Assembly: GCA_020639255.1 (NCBI GenBank) | Contig: JACKGZ010000008.1 | Location: forward strand, 1-64,000 | Reading direction: 5' to 3' | Source of the DNA: Phycisphaera sp. | GTDB taxonomy: Bacteria; Planctomycetota; Phycisphaerae; Phycisphaerales; UBA1924 | Length of the DNA: 64,000 bases | Shown: one piece after another, positions 41,556 through 51,613 of the stretch | How the letters are laid out: every line of letters begins with the position of its first letter | Position numbering within the stretch: position 1 is the first letter of the stretch | Notes under the pieces: generated by a model | Seen by the model: only the letters and a program-made list of their open reading frames with translations | Database searches by the model: none | What the model was told of the DNA's origin: nothing | Made by a program: the position numbers and the translations under genes

Positions 41556-43154
41556 ATGAAACGCACATCGCTCGTTCGTGCCCTGTGGCTTGGCTGGAGC
41601 CTGTCCGTGGGCGCCTGCGCCGCGGCCCCGCCTGCAACGCCCGCCCCGCCCGTCGAGCCCCGCGCGGGTCGGCTGCCCGACGCGGGGATCGCCGTCGGGT
41701 TCGAGTACGCGCTGCTCGACAACGAGCCGCTCGTGATCGGGATGGCCGACGCGTTCGGCGCGATCGGGCTGACGGGCATGAAGCACTACGTCGAGGCGGT
41801 CGAGTGGGGCAACATGCAGAGCGGGCCGGGCGCCGCGATCAAGTTCGACAAGCTCGACTGGTTTGTGCGCGAGAGCCAGCGGGCGGGCATGACCGAGCTA
41901 ACCATCTCGCTCAAGCCACACTGCCGATGGGCGGCGACGCGCTCCAACCTCTTCAAGGTCATCGACCCGACGCCACAGCCTCAGTACCGAGAACACTTCA
42001 AACGCTGGGTGAACGCCGTGGTCGAGCGGTACGATGGCGACGGCGTCGACGACATGCCCGGGCTGCGCTGGCCCGTGCGCTCCTACGAGATCGGCAACGA
42101 GTTCTCCAGCTACGAGCCCGAGCCCGTCGACGACTACCTCGCCACGCTCGCGATGGCCTACAAGTCGGCGCACGACGCGTACGACGGCGTGCTCGTCGCG
42201 CACGCGGCCTTCCTCACGACGCCCGTCGACCTCGACGTGGGCGACCCCGCCGACTACGACAGAGTCTGGAATGAGACCCGGCGCGTCGACGAGCACCACG
42301 GGCTGGACGATCTGCGGGCCGTGCTCGACCGGCCCGATCTATTCGACGTCATCAATCTGCACAACCTGGGCGACCCGTACGAGATCGAGGACCAGTTCCG
42401 CTGGCTCGGCTACGAGACCGGCCAACGGGGCTACACCAAGCCCGTCATGATCAGCGACACGCTCTGCACGTCGTACATTGGCTGGGGCACCGCGATCCAG
42501 CCCGCCTCACCCAAGCGGGGCGTCGTCGTGCGTCCGGCGACCGAGGACGACCGGGAGCGGCTCGCGGCGTACTTCACCAAGCTCATCGACAAGGATCGCC
42601 AGACGCTCGAATGGACGCGCGGCTTCGTCGCGGCGGATCAGGTGCAGCGGACGATCATCGCCGCCGAGCAGGGCGTATCGGTGATCAACCTCGCGTTCGT
42701 CGCCGACATCCCGTTCCTGCAGACTCGACTCTTCGGCGGGGGCGCAGGCATCTCGGCGTGGGCGGGTGCGCTGCGCATCGCGCCGCGCGGACGCGTGCTC
42801 GAGACGTACCCGCTCTACCACGCCATCGGGCAGCTCACGGGGCACATGCGCGGCGCCACGCGCGTCGAACGCATCGTCCACGCGCCGGACGAGCGGGTCC
42901 GGCTCTACCGCATCGATCGCCCCGAGGGCGACCGCTTCGTCGCGTGGCTCAACCCGATGCGTGCGATCCTGCCGGGCGACACGAGCCCGACCACAACGAT
43001 CGAGATCCCCGTCGAGACGCCATCGGTCCTGATCGAAGATGTCATCACGGGCATGGGGCAGACATCGCCGACGTCGGTCCGCTCGTCGACCACCGGCGGA
43101 CACGCCACTGTCCAGATCGGGTTCACGCCAGTGTTCGTCGTCCCGGAGCGTTGA
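41556..43154 (+). CDS. Lipoprotein with clan GH-A-like glycosidase domain
   Basis: 532 residues. The N-terminus fits a lipoprotein signal (WLGWSLSVGAC, Cys about 21). The body (about 40-410) looks like a (beta/alpha)8 barrel: LTGMKHYVEAVEWGNMQ, LTISLKPHC, and SYEIGNEFSSYEPE, where Asn-Glu is the usual acid/base pair of clan GH-A enzymes (GH5, GH39, GH30 and relatives). About 430-530 is a beta-sandwich. The nucleophile Glu is not obvious, so activity is not sure. Surface or periplasmic. It faces the large glycosidase-like gene end to end with a 7-base gap and belongs by position to the carbohydrate locus. Confidence 0.7.
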   Translation: MKRTSLVRALWLGWSLSVGACAAAPPATPAPPVEPRAGRLPDAGIAVGFEYALLDNEPLVIGMADAFGAIGLTGMKHYVEAVEWGNMQSGPGAAIKFDKLDWFVRESQRAGMTELTISLKPHCRWAATRSNLFKVIDPTPQPQYREHFKRWVNAVVERYDGDGVDDMPGLRWPVRSYEIGNEFSSYEPEPVDDYLATLAMAYKSAHDAYDGVLVAHAAFLTTPVDLDVGDPADYDRVWNETRRVDEHHGLDDLRAVLDRPDLFDVINLHNLGDPYEIEDQFRWLGYETGQRGYTKPVMISDTLCTSYIGWGTAIQPASPKRGVVVRPATEDDRERLAAYFTKLIDKDRQTLEWTRGFVAADQVQRTIIAAEQGVSVINLAFVADIPFLQTRLFGGGAGISAWAGALRIAPRGRVLETYPLYHAIGQLTGHMRGATRVERIVHAPDERVRLYRIDRPEGDRFVAWLNPMRAILPGDTSPTTTIEIPVETPSVLIEDVITGMGQTSPTSVRSSTTGGHATVQIGFTPVFVVPER

Positions 43155-43161
43155 ACCCCGA

Positions 43162-46100
43162 TCACCCGCCCGGCAGCACGACCTCGACGTGCGCGGGCAG
43201 CTCGTCGATGCGCAGCTCAGCGGGCAGGTCGCCCCGCCCCACCACCGTCGCGCCGGTGGGCAGCCAGCGCAGGTCGAGCCACAGCCCGTCGGTTGGCGTA
43301 CGCTCGCACTGGGTGATGTCGATCGACACGCGGTCGCCGTGGCGCACGCCCGACCACGACACGCGGCCCAGCGGCGTCGAGAGCTTGTCGACGCGCAGGC
43401 CCTCGCCCTCCAGCCAGTCGAGCCGAAGCCCACGCGCGAGCGTGACACGGTCGGCGTGGCGGTTCACGCCCACGAGCATCGAGGTGATCGAGTTCACGAA
43501 ATCGCACGCCACCCACGAGTGCGGCAGGTCGCCGATGAAGCCCGGCCCGCGCACGTCGCGGTGCACCACCTCGGGCCACTGACGCCATCCGGTCGGGGTC
43601 TGCTGGCTCAGGAAGTAATCAATCATCTCGTGCGAACGCTCTGGTCGGCCCATGTCGGTCATCGCGCCGATCACGCGGACTTCGTAGGGCGTGTAGTCGC
43701 GCCACTCGATGTTGCCGTCGCGCCGATCGACGAACATCTTCCAGTACCGATCGAACGTCGCGTCGACGGCCTGCTTGGGCAATGACCCGAGCTCCCACAC
43801 CGGGAAAGCCGCGATGGCCGTGGACGTGGCGTCGAAGTCGCCAAGCTCGGCGCAGCCGGGGATGTAGTCGATGTTGTGCTGCCGCATCGAAAGGGCGATC
43901 GAACCCGCGAGCGTTTTGCGGAAGTCGGCTTCGAGATCGGCCCACGCCTTGGCGTCGTCGTCGCGCCCGAGTTCGCGGGCGATGTTGGCGGCGTCCGAGA
44001 TGCCCAGCAGCACGAAGAAGTCGTCCCAGTACGAGTGCATAGGCTTGGCCGAGTAGCCCTCGTGGCTGATCGATTCGGGGACGAGGCCGTAGAACACGTG
44101 CTCGGGCGCATTCGGGTCGTTGTAGGGCGCGCCCATCCGCTGCGCGCGCAGGCTCTCGATGTACGCCATCGCGCGTTGGACGTGCACGTAGTGGCGTTCG
44201 AGCAGCGACGTGTCGCGCGTGAAGGCGTAGCACGACCAGACCGTGTGGATGTACTGCCCCGTCGAGTCGTGCTCGTCGACGGGGTCCGAGCCTCGATGGT
44301 CGACGCAGCACGGCGCCTTGCCGTTCTCGAACAAGTAGCCCGAGTACCAGTCGATGAACCCCGTGGCGATGCCGTGGAGCCCGGCGCTGAGCATCGCGTG
44401 CGAGGTAAGCGAGCCGTCGCGGATCCATGTGCGTTCGTACGAGCGTGATCCGGGCTGGATGGCGGGCCCGTCCTGGTTGACGAGCGCGTAGGCGATCGAC
44501 GCGCGGACGGAGTCTTCGAGGTGCCGCTGGGATTCGGGCAGGTGGAGCCAGAACCGGCCGAGCAGGTCATTCCACGCCCTTTGGGCGTGGACGAGTTCCA
44601 CAGGGTAATTCTCTCCGGGCTCACGCGGACTGGTTCTGACGATGACTTTACGGCTCTGACCGGGTTTCAGCGTGAGGTCGTAGATCCATGCGCCCGAGGC
44701 GAGGTGTGCGGGGTCCTCGACGCGCGCGGATGCATCGGTCGAGATCGAACCCTCGGCGAGACGCTGCATGATCTCGCCCGCGCCGAAGGGTGATGCGGCG
44801 ACGCGCGACGCGGTGGTCCCGCTGTAGAAGATCGCCTTGCGTTCCACAGTCATCACCAGGGGCATGACGATGAGGTTGTCGATCGGCGCAACACCCCCGA
44901 CGGTGTTCAGGAACTGCCACTGGGGGAGAACCTGAAACGGCCGAAGCGCGAGGACGAGCGAGAAATCTTGTGTCTCTTCGCCGGTGTTGGTCACTTTGTA
45001 GTACGCCGAGAAGCCGCCCTTGTCGTCGAGCGGGATGACCTGAGTCTCGACGGTGAGATGGCGGTAGGACCAGGTCGCGGTCGGGATAGGCATCCATCCC
45101 CAGAGGAGCGACTGCGTGCGCGTGTCGGCGTCCCAGCCGCCGTGCAGTTCGCCGTTCACGATGATCGCGGGCTGGAGGCGCGGCCCCGCCTTGACGGGCT
45201 CGAACGCGCCGTCCTCGTCGAGCAGCGCTTCCTCCTTCTTGCCGGGCAACCCCGAGACGGTCCAGAACGTGCGCCGGCCCGTGAAGTACGACGGCAGGTG
45301 CGTCCGCTCGCCCGACTGAGCCAAGATCTCCACGAGCCTGTTCGCGTTCTCGTGCGCCTCGATCGGCAGGAACGCGAGCGACGTGAGACTCGCATCGACC
45401 GAGCGATCGCCCGTCGGCACGAGGCGCACGCGGTCGATCGTCTCGGCGTCGAACGTCACGACGCCCGTTTGCGACGAGCTCTGCACGCGGTCGCGCAGCG
45501 TCACCCACGAGCCGTCGCCCGTCCGGCCCTGGATCGCATACTCAAACGCGGCCTTCGACCTCGACCAGCCCATCACCAAGCCGCCCAGGGGCCTCGGCGA
45601 CGCGAGGTCGATCTCGAGGCCACGCTCAAACGTCACCGGCTCGAACGCTTCGCCCGGCGTTGCGCGCTCGGCGATGACCTCGCCCGACGCGGCTCGGCGC
45701 AGCGTGACGGGCGCCCCCAGCGGCAAGGGCTCGGGCAGGCCCGCAAAGCGCAGGTCGTCGATCCAGATGGTGCCCTTGCCGCCCGTCGCCGAGGCGATGG
45801 CAAACTCGATGCCCGCGACGTGGTGAAGCGTGCGATCGGGCGTCGGGCCCCACGCGAACTCGATGACCCGGCGCGACGAGGTGAGCGTCTGCCACTGGCT
45901 GGGCGGCGTGAAACGACGCCGGTTGTGCCACCACACGTTGTCGCCCGTCGCGTCGATCAGCTTGAACTCAAGGTCGTTGGCCGGTGCGTCGCCCCGCACA
46001 CGGAAGTTGAAGGCGTAGTTGGCGACGACGTCGATGTTGACGGCTCGTTTGACGATGGCAAAGCCGCCGCCGCGCTCGAAGGCGTAGTCGATGCGGAGCG

Positions 46101-46257
46101 CGCCGCGGTCGGGCTTGATCTCGACGCGGACGCCCTCTGGGGCGAAGGTCGACCACGCGTCGATGGTCTCGAAGTCGTCGATCGTCTGGCTCTGCGCGTG
46201 CGCGAATGTCGCGAGCAGCGTGAGTGCGAGCGTGAGGAGCGTGCGCGGGGCGTTCAT
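43162..46257 (-). CDS. Large secreted protein, CBM-like domain + six-hairpin glycosidase-like domain
   Basis: 1031 residues from ATG 46257 (GGAGA 9 bases upstream), with a signal peptide (about 1-22, FAHAQ). Domains: carbohydrate-binding jelly roll like CBM11/CIA30 (about 24-175; TIDDFETIDAWSTFAP, GTIWIDDLRFAGL), a discoidin-like part (about 180-300), a beta-sandwich (about 310-540), then an (alpha/alpha)6 toroid (about 550-960; GSRSYERTWIRDGSLTSHAML, APCCVDHRGSDPVDEHDSTG, WDDFFVLLGISDAANIARE). This is the frame of GH15/GH63/GH94-like enzymes, but I cannot name the GH family. It probably cleaves glycans outside the cell. The dockerin-type gene precedes it by 132 bases and a terminator. Confidence 0.75.
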   Translation of the reverse strand: MNAPRTLLTLALTLLATFAHAQSQTIDDFETIDAWSTFAPEGVRVEIKPDRGALRIDYAFERGGGFAIVKRAVNIDVVANYAFNFRVRGDAPANDLEFKLIDATGDNVWWHNRRRFTPPSQWQTLTSSRRVIEFAWGPTPDRTLHHVAGIEFAIASATGGKGTIWIDDLRFAGLPEPLPLGAPVTLRRAASGEVIAERATPGEAFEPVTFERGLEIDLASPRPLGGLVMGWSRSKAAFEYAIQGRTGDGSWVTLRDRVQSSSQTGVVTFDAETIDRVRLVPTGDRSVDASLTSLAFLPIEAHENANRLVEILAQSGERTHLPSYFTGRRTFWTVSGLPGKKEEALLDEDGAFEPVKAGPRLQPAIIVNGELHGGWDADTRTQSLLWGWMPIPTATWSYRHLTVETQVIPLDDKGGFSAYYKVTNTGEETQDFSLVLALRPFQVLPQWQFLNTVGGVAPIDNLIVMPLVMTVERKAIFYSGTTASRVAASPFGAGEIMQRLAEGSISTDASARVEDPAHLASGAWIYDLTLKPGQSRKVIVRTSPREPGENYPVELVHAQRAWNDLLGRFWLHLPESQRHLEDSVRASIAYALVNQDGPAIQPGSRSYERTWIRDGSLTSHAMLSAGLHGIATGFIDWYSGYLFENGKAPCCVDHRGSDPVDEHDSTGQYIHTVWSCYAFTRDTSLLERHYVHVQRAMAYIESLRAQRMGAPYNDPNAPEHVFYGLVPESISHEGYSAKPMHSYWDDFFVLLGISDAANIARELGRDDDAKAWADLEADFRKTLAGSIALSMRQHNIDYIPGCAELGDFDATSTAIAAFPVWELGSLPKQAVDATFDRYWKMFVDRRDGNIEWRDYTPYEVRVIGAMTDMGRPERSHEMIDYFLSQQTPTGWRQWPEVVHRDVRGPGFIGDLPHSWVACDFVNSITSMLVGVNRHADRVTLARGLRLDWLEGEGLRVDKLSTPLGRVSWSGVRHGDRVSIDITQCERTPTDGLWLDLRWLPTGATVVGRGDLPAELRIDELPAHVEVVLPGG

Positions 46258-46297
46258 CGTCGGTGTCTCCGTGGAGGATGCGGGGAACCGGGGCCGG

Positions 46298-46331
46298 AAA
46301 AACACGACGCCGCCGACGTTGGTCGGCGGCG
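46298..46331 (-). terminator. Terminator of the 46390-47181 gene
   Basis: On the minus strand a perfect stem GCCGCCGAC/GTCGGCGGC with a 4-base loop (46308-46331), then GTCGTGTTTTT with the T-run at 46298-46302. It lies 59 bases after the stop of the dockerin-type gene and 41 bases before the next start, so partial read-through is possible. Confidence 0.75.
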
Positions 46332-46389
46332 CCATGGTCACTATGGGCTCAGATGGTCATCGAGACGCAAAGTTGCTTTGCTCCGAGGA

Positions 46390-47181
46390 TTACGGGCATC
46401 CGGCGTTGAAGTTGGAGACCCAGGCGCTGAAGTCGGCCGGGCTGCAGATGCCGTCGCCGTTCTGGTCACAGGCGGCGCTCATGCTGTTGAACGCGGCGAC
46501 CCAGGCGCTGAAGTCGGCGGGGCTGACGATGCCGTCGCCGTTGGTGTCGGCCAGGCAGGGCTCTTCGGCGCCCTGTGTCAGCTCGATGTCATCGAAGAAG
46601 ATCGTGCCGGTCGAGCTGGACGCGCCGAAACGCAGCGGGAGCACCGTCACGCTCGTGGCGAACGGAGGGAACGCGCCCGCGGCGTCCATCATCTGCTGGT
46701 CGGTGATCGTCATCGAGAATTGAACCCATTGGTTGTTCGTGTGGCCCGTGATCGAGAGCGTCTCGAAAGACGTGGCGATCGAAGAATTGTCGCGGCGGAA
46801 CTCGAGCTTGATGCCCGCGTTGGCGGTCAGCGGCATGTCGCTGGGGATGTAGTACCAGCCCGTCACCGTCACATCGCCGCCCTGCCAGACGTAGGGCGGA
46901 TCGAAGAACTCGAGCGTCATCGGGTTGAAGACGTTGGTCGTGAAGCCCGAGAAGTCGGTGCCCGAGGGGAACTCGATCGAGACCGAGCCCGAGTGTGTGA
47001 CGGTGGCCGGCGTAAGCCCGTCACCGATCGTGCGCATGCGCGCGGTGTTGAACTTGCCCCAGCCGTCGGGCAGGGTGCCGTCGTTGGACTCGAACGATGG
47101 GTTGAACACGAGATTCTGCGCGACCGCTGCGGGGGCAAGGGTCAGACAGCACGCGGTGAGGGCGAGAGCTTTGGCATTCAT
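46390..47181 (-). CDS. Secreted CBM-like protein with GC-type dockerin anchor
   Basis: 263 residues. Signal peptide (about 1-21, AAVAQ). Residues about 22-200 are a jelly roll of the CBM4/9 kind: NLVFNPSFESNDGTLPDGW at the start and TGTIFFDDIELTQG at the end, typical of carbohydrate-binding modules. The end is the twin EF-hand anchor (LADTNGDGIVSPADFSAWV, DQNGDGICSPADFSAWV, NAGCP). It may tether polysaccharide to the surface or to a complex. CAGGAG stands 8 bases before the ATG. It has its own LacI-type operator and promoter 81-125 bases upstream, in the middle of the carbohydrate locus. Confidence 0.8.
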   Translation of the reverse strand: MNAKALALTACCLTLAPAAVAQNLVFNPSFESNDGTLPDGWGKFNTARMRTIGDGLTPATVTHSGSVSIEFPSGTDFSGFTTNVFNPMTLEFFDPPYVWQGGDVTVTGWYYIPSDMPLTANAGIKLEFRRDNSSIATSFETLSITGHTNNQWVQFSMTITDQQMMDAAGAFPPFATSVTVLPLRFGASSSTGTIFFDDIELTQGAEEPCLADTNGDGIVSPADFSAWVAAFNSMSAACDQNGDGICSPADFSAWVSNFNAGCP

Positions 47182-47244
47182 GACGGGCTCCTGTGTGGAT
47201 CTCTCAGTCTGGACTGTTCATTGTGAACCAGTCTTGTTCCGAAA

Positions 47245-47260
47245 CCGGGCGAACGCCCGG
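47245..47260 (-). terminator. Short GC-rich hairpin in the leader of 46390-47181
   Basis: CCGGGC-GTTC-GCCCGG on the minus strand, followed by TTTC. It stands directly after the operator at 47262. It may be a weak terminator for the permease operon or a leader structure; the T-run is short. Confidence 0.35.
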
Positions 47261-47261
47261 A

Positions 47262-47275
47262 TGTAAGCGTTTCCA
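47262..47275 (-). promoter_or_regulatory. LacI/cre-type operator, site 1
   Basis: TGTAAGCGTTTCCA fits the cre-like LacI-family consensus TGWAARCGYTWNCW at every position. It begins 2 bases after the -10 box of the promoter at 47278-47306, the usual place for a repressor to block polymerase. A sister site is at 54958-54971. Confidence 0.6.
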
Positions 47276-47277
47276 TC

Positions 47278-47306
47278 AGTCTGACACATCCTCTCGGACG
47301 TGTCAA
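47278..47306 (-). promoter_or_regulatory. Promoter of the 46390-47181 gene
   Basis: On the minus strand TTGACA (47301-47306), a 17-base spacer and CAGACT (47278-47283). The -35 is perfect, the -10 poor, as in regulated promoters. Confidence 0.55.
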
Positions 47307-47340
47307 GACTTATTGAATACCGCTGCGCACAATCGTCGAC

Positions 47341-48204
47341 TCAACCCTTCACCGCCCCCGACAGGCTCGAACGCGTGAAAAGTCGGTTCGTCAGCACGAA
47401 CACAACCAGAACAGGAAGCACCGTCATCGTGCTCGCTGCCATCAAGAGGTTCCAAGGCGTCTGCCCTGCCTTCGACTGGTACAGCTGAAGCCCCAGCATC
47501 AGCGTGAACTTCTCGCGGTCGACGATAAAGACCAAGGGCGCCAGGAAGTCGTTCCACATGTACGTGAAGTGCAAGAGCACCACCACCGCCAAGGCGTTCC
47601 GCGACAGCGGCAGCGCGATGTGACGGAACGTCTGCCAGTGGCTGCACCCGTCGATGCTCGCCGCCTCGTCGAGCTCTTTGGGCAACGACTTGAAGAACTG
47701 GTGCAGCAGGAAAATGCTGAACGCGTTGCCCAGCCAGAACTGCGCATAGAGCGGCAGGAACGTCCCGATCCACCCCAGCTTCGCGTAGAGCATGAACAGC
47801 GGCGCCATCAGCACCGGGAACGGGATCAGCATCGTGCCCACGGTGACGACGAGCAGGGGCCTCCGCCCGGGCATCGGCACGCGGGCCAGGCCGTAGGCCA
47901 CGACGACGCTCGAGATCACGCACCCGAAGACGCCCAGCGCCACCACGACGATCGTGTTGCGCATGTACAGCGGGAAGTCGACCGTCGGATCGTCCAGCAC
48001 GGCCCCGTAGTTCTCCATCGCCTGACTCGGCGCGGAAGTGACCGGATCGGGCAGGAAGCTGAGACCCTGCGACATCGCCTGCGACTCGGGCTTGATGGAT
48101 GTCGCGGCCATCCAGATCAGCGGCATCGCGAAGACGACCGCGACGACGAGCATGAGCGCCGATCGCGATGCGCGGGCGGCCGGGCTGTGTCCGCGCAGGC
48201 TCAT
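47341..48204 (-). CDS. Sugar ABC transporter permease (MalG type)
   Basis: 287 residues from ATG 48204, which overlaps the stop of the other permease (ATGA). Six helices; the EAA loop is ELDEAASIDGCSHWQTFRHIALPL, where it docks with the ATPase. The long exported loop after helix 1 (SIKPESQAMSQGLSFLPDPV) is typical of MalG/CUT1 permeases. With the MalF-type partner it forms the inner-membrane channel for an oligosaccharide. The ATPase gene is separate (57788). It is the last gene of the phosphorylase-transporter operon. Confidence 0.92.
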   Translation of the reverse strand: MSLRGHSPAARASRSALMLVVAVVFAMPLIWMAATSIKPESQAMSQGLSFLPDPVTSAPSQAMENYGAVLDDPTVDFPLYMRNTIVVVALGVFGCVISSVVVAYGLARVPMPGRRPLLVVTVGTMLIPFPVLMAPLFMLYAKLGWIGTFLPLYAQFWLGNAFSIFLLHQFFKSLPKELDEAASIDGCSHWQTFRHIALPLSRNALAVVVLLHFTYMWNDFLAPLVFIVDREKFTLMLGLQLYQSKAGQTPWNLLMAASTMTVLPVLVVFVLTNRLFTRSSLSGAVKG

Positions 48205-49076
48205 GTGCCGGTGCTCCAGAGCTTGCGCGTGACGGCATAAATCGCCAGGATGCACGCGGCGATGAGCATGAGCTGCACCCATGCCATGGCGCTCGCGTAG
48301 CCCATCCGCTGGAAGAGGAAGGCGTTGTCGTAGAGGTAGTGCGAGTAAAAGTACGTGCTGCGGTCCGGACCACCCTCGGTCATGATATAGGGCGCCGCGA
48401 AGACCTGCCACGCGGTGATGGTCTGGATGATGACGTTGAAGAACACGGCGGGCGCGATCGAGGGCATTGCCACGTGGACGAAGCGGCGCACCGGGCCCAT
48501 GCCGTCGAGCTGGCCCGCCTCGTACAGCTCGCGCGGGACGTCCTGCAGGGCGGCGAGATAGATGACGACGGGCTGGCCGATGCTCCAGAGCGCCATGACG
48601 ACGAGCGCCGCCATCGCGAAGCCTCGCTCACCGAGCCAGTTGGGCCCGCTGAGCCCGAGCATGTGCAGCACCGCGTTGATGAGCCCGTGGTCGCCGTTGA
48701 AAAGCCAGAGCCAGATCATCGCCGACGCGACCAGCGGCACGACCGTGGGCGTAAACACCAACACACGCACCAGCCGCGACAGACGCGAGTCGACATCGAG
48801 CAAACCCGCGATGGCGAGCGCGAGCACGACCGACAGCGGGATGACGAACGCCGCGTAGACGATCGTGTTCAGGACCGCCCGGTGAAAGACCGGGTCGCTC
48901 GCGAGCGAGGCGTAGTTGTCGAGCCCGACCCACAATGGCGGCTCGAGCATCGTGTAGTCGGTCATGCTGTAGTACGCGCCCAGCCCCATCGGCGCGAGGA
49001 AGAACACGCACAGCCCGATGAGCCAGGGCAAGACCCACAAGAGGCCCGCAAACCTCGACCGACCCGCCGCGCTCAT
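48201..49076 (-). CDS. Sugar ABC transporter permease (MalF/UgpA type)
   Basis: 291 residues from ATG 49076, overlapping the binding-protein stop (ATGA). Six helices (first about 8-28, FAGLLWVLPWLIGLCVFFLAP). The EAA loop is VPRELYEAGQLDGMGPVRRFVHVAMP. It belongs to the CUT1 group that imports oligosaccharides. TMTDYT-like residues after helix 1 (YYSMTDYTMLEPPLWVGLDNY) are typical of this half. It pairs with the 47341-48204 permease and the 57788 ATPase. The longer open frame upstream is not protein-like. Confidence 0.92.
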   Translation of the reverse strand: MSAAGRSRFAGLLWVLPWLIGLCVFFLAPMGLGAYYSMTDYTMLEPPLWVGLDNYASLASDPVFHRAVLNTIVYAAFVIPLSVVLALAIAGLLDVDSRLSRLVRVLVFTPTVVPLVASAMIWLWLFNGDHGLINAVLHMLGLSGPNWLGERGFAMAALVVMALWSIGQPVVIYLAALQDVPRELYEAGQLDGMGPVRRFVHVAMPSIAPAVFFNVIIQTITAWQVFAAPYIMTEGGPDRSTYFYSHYLYDNAFLFQRMGYASAMAWVQLMLIAACILAIYAVTRKLWSTGT

Positions 49077-50437
49077 GCGTGCCGCCTGGCGTGCATCGCC
49101 GCGGCCTGGTCGAGCGCGTCCTGCGCCCGCGTGTTGATGCTGGCGAGCATCGACGCGGGCTCGTCCTGCAGGAGCCACAGCCGCTGGAACGCGGCGTCGA
49201 ACTCGCTGACATACCGCGGCCAGACGCGGGTCTTGGGGAAGCGGAACGCGCGGTCGCTGCCGGCGATCGCGTTGTGGGCCGTGATCCCGCGGTTGGGGTG
49301 GCCCGCGATGAACGCGTCGGACACACTCGCGAGCGGCGAGTTCTTCGCGTGCGCGGTGGCGATCTCCTCGATCTGCTTCTGCTCCTGCATCCACGCGATG
49401 AACGCGAACGACGCCTCCGGCTCGCGCGCACCGGCGGGGATCGTCAGCACATCGCCGTCAACCAGCCCGACGGGGCGCGAGGCGTCGGCGATGGAGGCGA
49501 TCGTGGGCATGGGCACGACACGGTAATTCAGATCGGGCTCGAACGCCTGGATCAGGTTCGCCATCCACGGGCCCTGGATGGTGAGCCCGACGCGCCCGGT
49601 GAGGTACGGCGCCTGCGCGGTGCCGTAGAACCCGACGCCCGACTGAAACTTGATCAGCTCGCGCGAGCCGTACTTCTTCGGGTAGCTCTGCGCCCACTCG
49701 TACGCGCGGACGTTCTCGGGGGCGCTTGCGGTCGCGGTGTTGGTTTGTTCATCGAGCAGCGAGCCGCCGAAGTGGTAGCCCCACAGCCAGCTCCACCAGC
49801 CCGGGTCGGTGTGGATGAATCCGAGCTTCTCGATGTCGCCCGTGGGCCTCCGCTCGATGAGCGCATCGCTCAGCGCATCGAGCTCTTCGATCGTCGTGGG
49901 CGCGGGCGCCCCCGCCAGCCCGGCCTCGGCGAGTCGGTCGTCGTTGATGTACAGCGCCACCGTGCCGCAGGTGCTGATGAGCGACCACAGCCGATCGCGG
50001 TGCGTGAGCATGGGCCACACGGCCTGCGCGTAGTCGGCGGGCACGATGCCGCGCCTGGCCGCCAGCTCGTCCAAGGGCATCAGCGCCCCCGCCTCGGCGA
50101 ACGACGGGATGTTGAAGCTCCAGAGCCCCAGGATGTCGGGCGGCGAGCGCCCCGCGACCGCGATCATCGCCTTCTGATCGATCGAGCCGATCGACAGATA
50201 CCGCACGAAAATCTCGGACTGCGATTCGTTGAACCGGTCGACCAGGCGCTGCATCGCCAGCCCCTCGGCGCCGGTCCATTTTTCCCAGTAATCAAGAACG
50301 ACGCGGTCCTTGGGAACGTCCTGGCGGGGCCTTGGGCCGAAGAGCGCAAAGCCCGCGGCGCCGGCGGCGATGACGCCGAGCGTGGCGCGGCGTGAGAGAT
50401 CCAGCACCGAGCGGCGTTCGGCACCGTCACCGGTCAC
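49073..50437 (-). CDS. Sugar ABC transporter substrate-binding protein
   Basis: 454 residues from GTG 50437, which overlaps the stop of the one-helix protein as GTGA. The N-terminus holds a twin-arginine-like signal (LDLSRRATLGVIAAGAAGFALFG). The mature part is a family 1 binding protein (VVLDYWEKWTGAEGLAMQRLVDRFN, PDILGLWSFNIPSFAEAGALMPLDEL, GRVGLTIQGPWMANLI). It should capture an oligosaccharide outside the inner membrane and hand it to the two permeases. Many Trp/Tyr residues (PGWWSWLWGYHFGG) could stack on sugar rings. The sugar is not defined by the sequence. Confidence 0.92.
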   Translation of the reverse strand: MTGDGAERRSVLDLSRRATLGVIAAGAAGFALFGPRPRQDVPKDRVVLDYWEKWTGAEGLAMQRLVDRFNESQSEIFVRYLSIGSIDQKAMIAVAGRSPPDILGLWSFNIPSFAEAGALMPLDELAARRGIVPADYAQAVWPMLTHRDRLWSLISTCGTVALYINDDRLAEAGLAGAPAPTTIEELDALSDALIERRPTGDIEKLGFIHTDPGWWSWLWGYHFGGSLLDEQTNTATASAPENVRAYEWAQSYPKKYGSRELIKFQSGVGFYGTAQAPYLTGRVGLTIQGPWMANLIQAFEPDLNYRVVPMPTIASIADASRPVGLVDGDVLTIPAGAREPEASFAFIAWMQEQKQIEEIATAHAKNSPLASVSDAFIAGHPNRGITAHNAIAGSDRAFRFPKTRVWPRYVSEFDAAFQRLWLLQDEPASMLASINTRAQDALDQAAAMHARRHA

Positions 50438-50782
50438 TTGCCCTGTTTCTCCAGCATTGCGCGCTTCTCGGCGCTGATCCGCTCGATGACTTCGTCCCAT
50501 TCACGCGAGCGGTTAACCGGGAAGCCGGTGGGCGTGCCAGTCTCGGGGTTGCTCAATCCCTCTTCGGGGTTGATCTCGCCCGAACGCTGGTACAGCGCCT
50601 GCTCGAGTCGGCCCCGAGACATCGTCCACTCCGCGCCTGTCTCGGCGTCGCGGATGGTGACATCTTTGGTCAGGCTTGAGGTCGTACCGGGCGCGGCACC
50701 TCCGACGGATCGGTAGACGAGCACTGCGCCGAGCATGATGGCGACGACACCGAGCGTAACGATGAGTGCTTTCCGGGTCTTC

Positions 50783-50793
<11 letters not shown>
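50434..50793 (-). CDS. Small one-helix membrane protein in the transporter operon
   Basis: 119 residues from GTG 50793, which overlaps the prepilin stop by 11 bases. One helix (about 8-27, ALIVTLGVVAIMLGAVLVYRS) and then an outward charged domain (SLTKDVTIRDAETGAEWTMSRGRLEQALYQRSGEINPEEGL, MLEKQGK end). I know no family. Its coupling on both sides (prepilin before, binding protein after) suggests it assists one or the other. The start is chosen because the longer frame runs backward into the prepilin gene. Confidence 0.65.

Positions 50794-51609
<816 letters not shown>

Positions 51610-51613
<4 letters not shown>

Noticed and set aside
44968..47226. 750-codon frame opposite the large glycosidase-like and dockerin genes
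   Set aside because: It is rich in Arg/Ala/Val without motifs, crosses a terminator and promoter, and lies opposite two clear genes.
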